Source: Candidatus Andeanibacterium colombiense
GTDB lineage: Bacteria > Pseudomonadota > Alphaproteobacteria > Sphingomonadales > Sphingomonadaceae
Assembly: GCA_029202985.1 (NCBI GenBank)
Contig: CP119316.1
Span: 1,054,001-1,118,000, forward strand
Direction: 5' to 3'
DNA length: 64,000 nt
Shown: piece by piece, positions 59,392 through 64,000 of the stretch
Numbering within the stretch: position 1 is the first letter of the stretch
Layout: each line of letters starts with the position of its first letter
The notes under the pieces: generated by a model
What the model saw: the letters and a program-made list of their open reading frames with translations, nothing else
The model's database searches: none
Told to the model about the DNA's origin: nothing
Program-made: the position numbers and the translations under genes

Positions 59392-61611
59392 GTGAACCAC
59401 CACCCCCTTTCGGCGCGCGCCGCGCTATGCGCGTCCGCCGCGCTCGGCCTGCTTGCGGCGGCTACGCCCGCTTGGGCGGAAGATGCCGCCGCCAGCGACG
59501 CCGGCGATGCCTCGATCATCGTCACCGGCCAGCGCGAAGCCGTGCTGAAGGAAGAAGCGGACACCGGCAGCCGCCTCGGCCTGACCGCACTCGAAACCCC
59601 GGCCAGCGTCAACACCGTGATCGGCGACGACATTCGCGCACGCGGTGATTTCTCGGTCCAGGGCGCGGTCAGCCGCGCGCCGGGCGTGACCAATGCCTCG
59701 AACCCTGGCAATGCCGGCAGCTCCTACACGATGCGCGGCTTCAGCGGCGCAACCTCGGTGCTGCAGCTGTATGACGGTGTGCGGCTTTATCCGGTCGCGG
59801 ATTCGATCAGCTTCCCGAGCGATCCGTGGAACATCGAGCGGATCGAAGTGCTGAGCGGCCCGGCCTCGGTGCTCTACGGCCAGGGCGCGCTGGGCGGCGC
59901 GGTCAACGTGATCCCCAAGGGCCCCAATGCGGACCGCTACGAGTTCGAAGGCGAAGCCGGCTACGGCTCCGACAGTACCTGGCACGTCGCGGGCGGAGCC
60001 GGCGGGCCGCTGGGCGACACGCTCTCGTTCCGGGCCGATGCGAGCTACCGCAAGTCGGACGGCTGGGTCGATCGCGGCGACAACCACAGCCTCGCGCTGT
60101 CGGGCGCGCTGCGCTACCAGCCGACCGAAACCCTGACGGTCACGCTGCGCGACGATTACGGCAACATCCACCCGCAGAAATATTTCGGCACGCCGCTGAT
60201 CGACGGCGCAATCGACAAGTCGATCCGCCACAACAACTACAACGTCGGCGACGCGATCATGCAGTTCCGCGACAACCGCACGATCCTCGACATCGACTGG
60301 CAGGTCGCGGAGGGACTGAAGTTCCGCAGCACCAATTACTACATGACCAGCAAGCGCATGTGGCAGAATCTCGAGATCTATTGCTGGATCGGCGCGGACG
60401 GCCTGTGCCCGGCGGGCGATGGCTACGGCTACGGCACGCCCGGCAATATCTACCGCTCGGACAATTACGGGATCGTCCACGACCAGAAGCAATATGGCAC
60501 GCTGACCAGCTTTAACGTGACCTTCCCGGTCGGCGGAAGCGTGACCAACAGCCTGCTGTTCGGGGTCGACCTCAACCGGTCGGACCTGGTCTATTCGCAC
60601 GATTTCGACACCGACTTCCAGGAAAGCGAAGTGCCGGTGAACGGCTTCGATCCGGGGACCTTCCTCGAAACCTCGGTGATCAAGCCGCGCTACCACACGC
60701 GCACCGACACGTTCGCGGTCTTCGCGGAGGACCGCTTGGGATTGGGCGACAAGTTCTCCATCGTCGGCGGCGCGCGTATCGAATACAACAAGACCTTCCG
60801 CTGGAACTACGTCTATTCGGGCGACGAGATCGTCGGCGAGGCGCCGGCGCTGGACATCGATCCCGACACCGGCCTCGGCCGCGCGGCCTACAAATCGCTC
60901 CAGCACACCACCTGGCGGGTCGGCGCGGTTTATCAGCCGACCGAGAGCCTCTCGCTCTACGCGCAATACGCCACGGCGGTTGATCCGATCGGCGGGTTGA
61001 CGACCTATTCCGGCAATGCGGTCACCTACCAGATGACCAACGCCAACGGCCGCCAGTTCGAGGCCGGCGTGAAGGGCATATTCCTTGGCGGGAAGGGCCA
61101 GTTCACCCTCGCGGCATACCAGATCGACAAGTTCCACATGTTCTCGCAGCAGGTGAACAACGGCCCGATCACTCAGATCGGCCACCGCCGGTCGCGCGGG
61201 GTCGAGGCGAGCCTTGCGGTGGACCTGCCCGCCGGTTTCGCGATCAACGCCAACGGCACCATCCTGAATGCCGATGCGGATCTGGATGACGGCAACCGCA
61301 ACCCTTCGCCCGGCATACCGCAGCAGTCGGCGAACCTCGAACTGTCGTGGAGCGGGATCGACAAGCTCCAGCTGCGCGGCAACCTGCGCTATGTCGGCAA
61401 GCGCTACACCGAGGACGACAAGACCTTCCCGGTCCCAGCCTATACGGTGGTCGATCTCAGCGCGACCTACGCCCTCACCCGCAACGTCGGCCTCGATGTG
61501 CGGCTCTACAATTTGTTCGACAAGGCCTACGCCGAAGGAGTCTACTTCGATCAACAGTGGATTCTCGGCCGGCCGCGCTCGTTCGACGTATCGGTGAGAG
61601 CGGCCTTTTAA
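59392..61611 (+). CDS. TonB-dependent siderophore receptor
   Basis: 739 residues from GTG 59392 (agggagcc upstream). Signal peptide (about 1-29), TonB box region SIIVTGQREAVLKEEADTGS, plug with TMRGFSGATSVLQLYDGVRL and IERIEVLSGPASVLYGQGAL followed by GGAVNVIPK, the pattern of siderophore receptors of the FhuE/FpvA group, and a barrel ending DVSVRAAF. It should import a ferric siderophore, probably a hydroxamate. The PepSY membrane protein downstream (58-base gap) supports an iron-uptake role. Confidence 0.92.
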   Translation: MNHHPLSARAALCASAALGLLAAATPAWAEDAAASDAGDASIIVTGQREAVLKEEADTGSRLGLTALETPASVNTVIGDDIRARGDFSVQGAVSRAPGVTNASNPGNAGSSYTMRGFSGATSVLQLYDGVRLYPVADSISFPSDPWNIERIEVLSGPASVLYGQGALGGAVNVIPKGPNADRYEFEGEAGYGSDSTWHVAGGAGGPLGDTLSFRADASYRKSDGWVDRGDNHSLALSGALRYQPTETLTVTLRDDYGNIHPQKYFGTPLIDGAIDKSIRHNNYNVGDAIMQFRDNRTILDIDWQVAEGLKFRSTNYYMTSKRMWQNLEIYCWIGADGLCPAGDGYGYGTPGNIYRSDNYGIVHDQKQYGTLTSFNVTFPVGGSVTNSLLFGVDLNRSDLVYSHDFDTDFQESEVPVNGFDPGTFLETSVIKPRYHTRTDTFAVFAEDRLGLGDKFSIVGGARIEYNKTFRWNYVYSGDEIVGEAPALDIDPDTGLGRAAYKSLQHTTWRVGAVYQPTESLSLYAQYATAVDPIGGLTTYSGNAVTYQMTNANGRQFEAGVKGIFLGGKGQFTLAAYQIDKFHMFSQQVNNGPITQIGHRRSRGVEASLAVDLPAGFAINANGTILNADADLDDGNRNPSPGIPQQSANLELSWSGIDKLQLRGNLRYVGKRYTEDDKTFPVPAYTVVDLSATYALTRNVGLDVRLYNLFDKAYAEGVYFDQQWILGRPRSFDVSVRAAF

Positions 61612-61669
61612 GACCTGAAAGGCTACTCTCCTGGCGCGCAGCTCCTCTCGTCCCTTTTCAACCCAGCGC

Positions 61670-63088
61670 ATGGGACGTTGGGGGCTGCGCGTACTCTTCC
61701 TGACCCATCGCTGGACCGGGGTCGCGCTTGCATTGCTGATGGCGATGTGGGCGCTTTCCGGCGTGGTGATGATGTATTCCGCCTATCCCGAGACGACCCG
61801 GGAAGAGCGGCTGGCGGGCCTTGCCCCGCTCGATTTCTCCGGCTGCTGCAAAGCGGCCCTCCCCGATCAAGCCAGGCTCGACGGGGCGGTGGTCGAAATG
61901 CTCGAAGGCGAGCCTGTGCTGCGCGAGCCGGACGGCGCGATCCGGCTGACCGACGGCAAAACGGTCGCGATCGCGGCAAAGGACGCGGCGATCATAGCCG
62001 CCGGCCATCTCGCGCGATCGAGCGGCGCACCGGCGCCCACCCCTTCGGTCGCCTCGATCCGATACGACCAGTGGACCGTCCAGGGCGCGTCCAGCCGGAC
62101 CTACCCGCTCTACAAGGCGAGCTTCGCCGATCCGGCCGGAACCGTGCTCTACGTCTCGGGCAAGGACGGCAGGATCGTGCAGGACACGACGCGGCGCGAG
62201 CGGTTCTGGAACTGGCTCGGCGCGATCCCGCACTGGCTCTATTTTGCCGAGCTGCGCAAGGACGGATGGCTGTGGCAGCAGGTGGTGGTTTACGCCTCGC
62301 TGCTCGGCACCTTCCTCACCGTGACCGGAATCTACATCGGCATCCGCCAATATGGCCGCGGCAAGCGGCGCATACCCTATCGCGGCTGGGCCTATTGGCA
62401 CCACGTCACCGGGCTGGTGTTCGGGCTGTTCACCCTGACCTGGATCGTCAGCGGGCTGTTCTCGATGCAGCCGTGGGGCTGGATGGAAAGCCCGGGAGCA
62501 GACGCGGAGCAGGCCGCGCTCGCCGGGCGGCCCGCTGACCGAAGCGACGCGCTGGCGCTAGTCGAGGCTCTGCGGGCGCAGTTCCCGCCCGGGGCCGTCA
62601 GCGCCGAACTCTCGATCCAGGGCAAGGCCGCCTTCGCGCTCATCTCCGATCGGCAAGGCGGGCAGGCGCGTTACACCCTTCCCGCGCTCACTCCCGCCGC
62701 GCCCACTGCAGCAGAGCTGCGGGCGAAGACCGCCGCTGCGCTCCCCGGCACGCCGCTCGCTTCCGCCAAGCTGCTGCGCGGGACGGATGCCTATTACTAC
62801 AGCCACCACACGCAGGTGCGCTTCCCGGTATGGCGCGCGATCTATCGCGACCGCGCGGCGACCCGGCTCTATTTCGATCCGGCGACCGGCGAGCTGATCG
62901 CCAAGGTGGATGCGCAGGCGCGCGAGTTCCGCTGGTGGCATTCGGCGCTCCATCGGCTCGATTTCGGGCCGCTCAATGCCCGCCCGCTGTGGGATGCGGT
63001 GATGCTGCCGCTGATGGCCGGCGTGTCGCTGCTGTGCCTGGTCGGCCTGTGGCTGGGGATCAGGCGCCTGCGCCGCTCCTTCCGCTGA
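61670..63088 (+). CDS. PepSY-associated transmembrane protein (iron-uptake linked)
   Basis: 472 residues. Four or more membrane helices (RVLFLTHRWTGVALALLMAM, WLWQQVVVYASLLGTFLTVT, WAYWHHVTGLVFGLFTLTWI, AVMLPLMAGVSLLCLVGLWL) separated by periplasmic PepSY-type loops; the HRWTG and YWHHVTGL motifs contain the paired histidines thought to bind heme in this group. Such proteins are regularly encoded after siderophore receptors and are proposed ferric-siderophore reductases (FhuF-independent). It reads in the same direction as the receptor, likely cotranscribed. Confidence 0.88.
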   Translation: MGRWGLRVLFLTHRWTGVALALLMAMWALSGVVMMYSAYPETTREERLAGLAPLDFSGCCKAALPDQARLDGAVVEMLEGEPVLREPDGAIRLTDGKTVAIAAKDAAIIAAGHLARSSGAPAPTPSVASIRYDQWTVQGASSRTYPLYKASFADPAGTVLYVSGKDGRIVQDTTRRERFWNWLGAIPHWLYFAELRKDGWLWQQVVVYASLLGTFLTVTGIYIGIRQYGRGKRRIPYRGWAYWHHVTGLVFGLFTLTWIVSGLFSMQPWGWMESPGADAEQAALAGRPADRSDALALVEALRAQFPPGAVSAELSIQGKAAFALISDRQGGQARYTLPALTPAAPTAAELRAKTAAALPGTPLASAKLLRGTDAYYYSHHTQVRFPVWRAIYRDRAATRLYFDPATGELIAKVDAQAREFRWWHSALHRLDFGPLNARPLWDAVMLPLMAGVSLLCLVGLWLGIRRLRRSFR

Positions 63089-63110
63089 GAAACGGCCCTC
63101 GTGCCCGATC

Positions 63111-63737
63111 TCAGTTGCCCTTTTCGCGTATCACCAGCACCGCCAGCTCGGTCCGCGAGCCGACGCTGAGTTTCTCGTAGATCCGGTGCAGATAGACCTT
63201 GATCGACCCTTCGGTGGTGCCGATCGTCTCGGCGATGTCGCGGTTGCGCTTGCCGACCGCGACCGCCTCGGCGATCTGCAGCTCGCGCGCCGAAAGCTTG
63301 CTCAGCGCCGAGGCCTGCGGACTGACGATCGCGAGGTCCAGCGCGCGCTGCATCAGCGCCTGGTCGATGAAGCGTTCGCCCGCCATCACTGCCTCGATCG
63401 CATCGTGCAGCCGGGTTTCGGCACCGTGCTTGAATACGATCCCATCTACCTTCGATTTGACCGCCGCGAGCAGCGCGGCATCCTCGATCTCGGCCGTCAG
63501 CAGGATCACCGGGCGGTTATCGCCCTGCGCGCGCAGCGCTTCGAGCACCGGCACCCCGCCCATGCCCGGCATGCGGATATCGAGGATCGCCACGTCGGGA
63601 TCCTCGCGCTCGATCGCCTCGAGCGCGGAGGCGCCATTGTCGACCGAGGCGACGATGTCGATCCCCATCGCGCCAAGCACGCCCTCGACTCCCGTACGGA
63701 GAAACGGATGGTCGTCGGCGAGCACAATCCTGGTCAT
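63111..63737 (-). CDS. NarL/FixJ-family response regulator
   Basis: 208 residues. Receiver domain with phospho-acceptor Asp53 (ILDIRMPGMGG) and acidic pocket VLADDHPFLRTG, and a C-terminal LuxR-type helix-turn-helix (about 145-205: SKLSARELQIAEAVAVGKRN, SIKVYLHRIYEKLSVGSRTE). Its gene overlaps the upstream kinase gene by four bases (ATGA), so it is the partner of that kinase. It ends 23 bases from the PepSY gene and convergent with it; whether it senses iron or another cue is unknown. Confidence 0.93.
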   Translation of the reverse strand: MTRIVLADDHPFLRTGVEGVLGAMGIDIVASVDNGASALEAIEREDPDVAILDIRMPGMGGVPVLEALRAQGDNRPVILLTAEIEDAALLAAVKSKVDGIVFKHGAETRLHDAIEAVMAGERFIDQALMQRALDLAIVSPQASALSKLSARELQIAEAVAVGKRNRDIAETIGTTEGSIKVYLHRIYEKLSVGSRTELAVLVIREKGN

Positions 63738-64000
63738 GGTCTTCCTCCCAAAGGCAAGCTTATCCCGATCCTTGTACCATTCCCGAGAGCGGCAACAGCC
63801 ATTTTTCCGCCCAGCGCCTCGACCCGCTCGGCAATCGACTTCGGCAGGCTCGGCTCTCCGGCTTCGGGAAAGCCCTTGCCGTCGTCGGTGATCGTCAGCG
63901 ACAGCGCGCCGGTGGTTTTCTCGGTCTTGACCGTGACCAGCTTTGCCATGCCGTGCCGTACCGCATTGGCGATGCCTTCACGGACGAGTTGCTGTATCTC
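63734..64000 (-). CDS. Sensor histidine kinase, C-terminal part (5' end outside window)
   Basis: 88 residues remain, in frame to the window end. REGIANAVRHGMAKLVTV is the N-box of a HisKA_3-type kinase and ITDDGKGFPEAG the G-box, followed by AERVEALGGKMAVAAL. It is the ATPase domain of a NarX/DesK-class histidine kinase; its sensor part lies beyond the window. Stop overlaps the response-regulator start by four bases. Confidence 0.9.
   Translation of the reverse strand, partial: EIQQLVREGIANAVRHGMAKLVTVKTEKTTGALSLTITDDGKGFPEAGEPSLPKSIAERVEALGGKMAVAALGNGTRIGISLPLGGRP

Overview
The window is a high-GC, tightly packed chromosomal segment whose content points to a sphingomonad (Sphingomonadales, Alphaproteobacteria). 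The evidence is a hydroxycinnamate module laid out as in Sphingobium (ferC / ferB-ferA, with an NDP-forming type FerA), protocatechuate 4,5-dioxygenase-like ligAB, three TonB-dependent receptors, a TPR-sulfotransferase next to a receptor, and many short palindromic intergenic repeats. No tRNA, rRNA, CRISPR, prophage or transposase gene was seen.

Layout. 1-4437: the 3' end of a TonB-dependent receptor, a TSUP permease, an Amj-type lipid II flippase, a SnoaL-like protein and a lipoprotein. 4397-14572: housekeeping genes: dsbD, a UbiH-type hydroxylase, then a hemC-hemD-membrane coiled-coil operon, divergent from a tsaD-gpsA-flippase-HHH operon joined by 4-base stop/start overlaps. 14730-19882: glutaryl-CoA dehydrogenase, recQ, a secreted esterase and a TonB-like protein. 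19974-27103: transaldolase family protein, ferA, ferB, divergent ferC, and acetyl-CoA synthetase; together these can take ferulate to vanillin plus acetyl-CoA. 27156-28990: a lower-GC MarR / S41 peptidase pair. 29348-35980: GST, a beta-propeller protein, ligAB, two secreted NTF2-like proteins, a small membrane protein, PilZ, and an HSL-family hydrolase. 36164-42799: CoA-transferase, LigW-like amidohydrolase decarboxylase, and a molybdenum hydroxylase pair with XdhC and MocA accessory genes. 43034-46373: a four-gene operon (class II aldolase, HAD phosphatase, dhaL, dhaK) of unknown substrate. 46438-49984: membrane protein, secreted amidohydrolase, HWE histidine kinase plus receiver. 50085-53491: Rieske oxygenase, FAD oxidoreductase and BetI-like regulator. 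53574-64000: APC permease, TonB receptor, TPR-sulfotransferase, siderophore receptor, PepSY protein, and a NarL-type two-component system cut by the window end.

Functionally the middle of the window is accessory catabolism of lignin-type aromatics and CoA thioesters, and both ends carry outer-membrane uptake functions. A family of about 150-base intergenic elements with inverted-repeat ends (24934, 35994, 37293, 39965) is scattered through the catabolic part. Two copies in direct orientation bracket the CoA-transferase gene, and one copy supplies the last codons of mocA. The least explained gene set is the aldolase-HAD-dhaL-dhaK operon.
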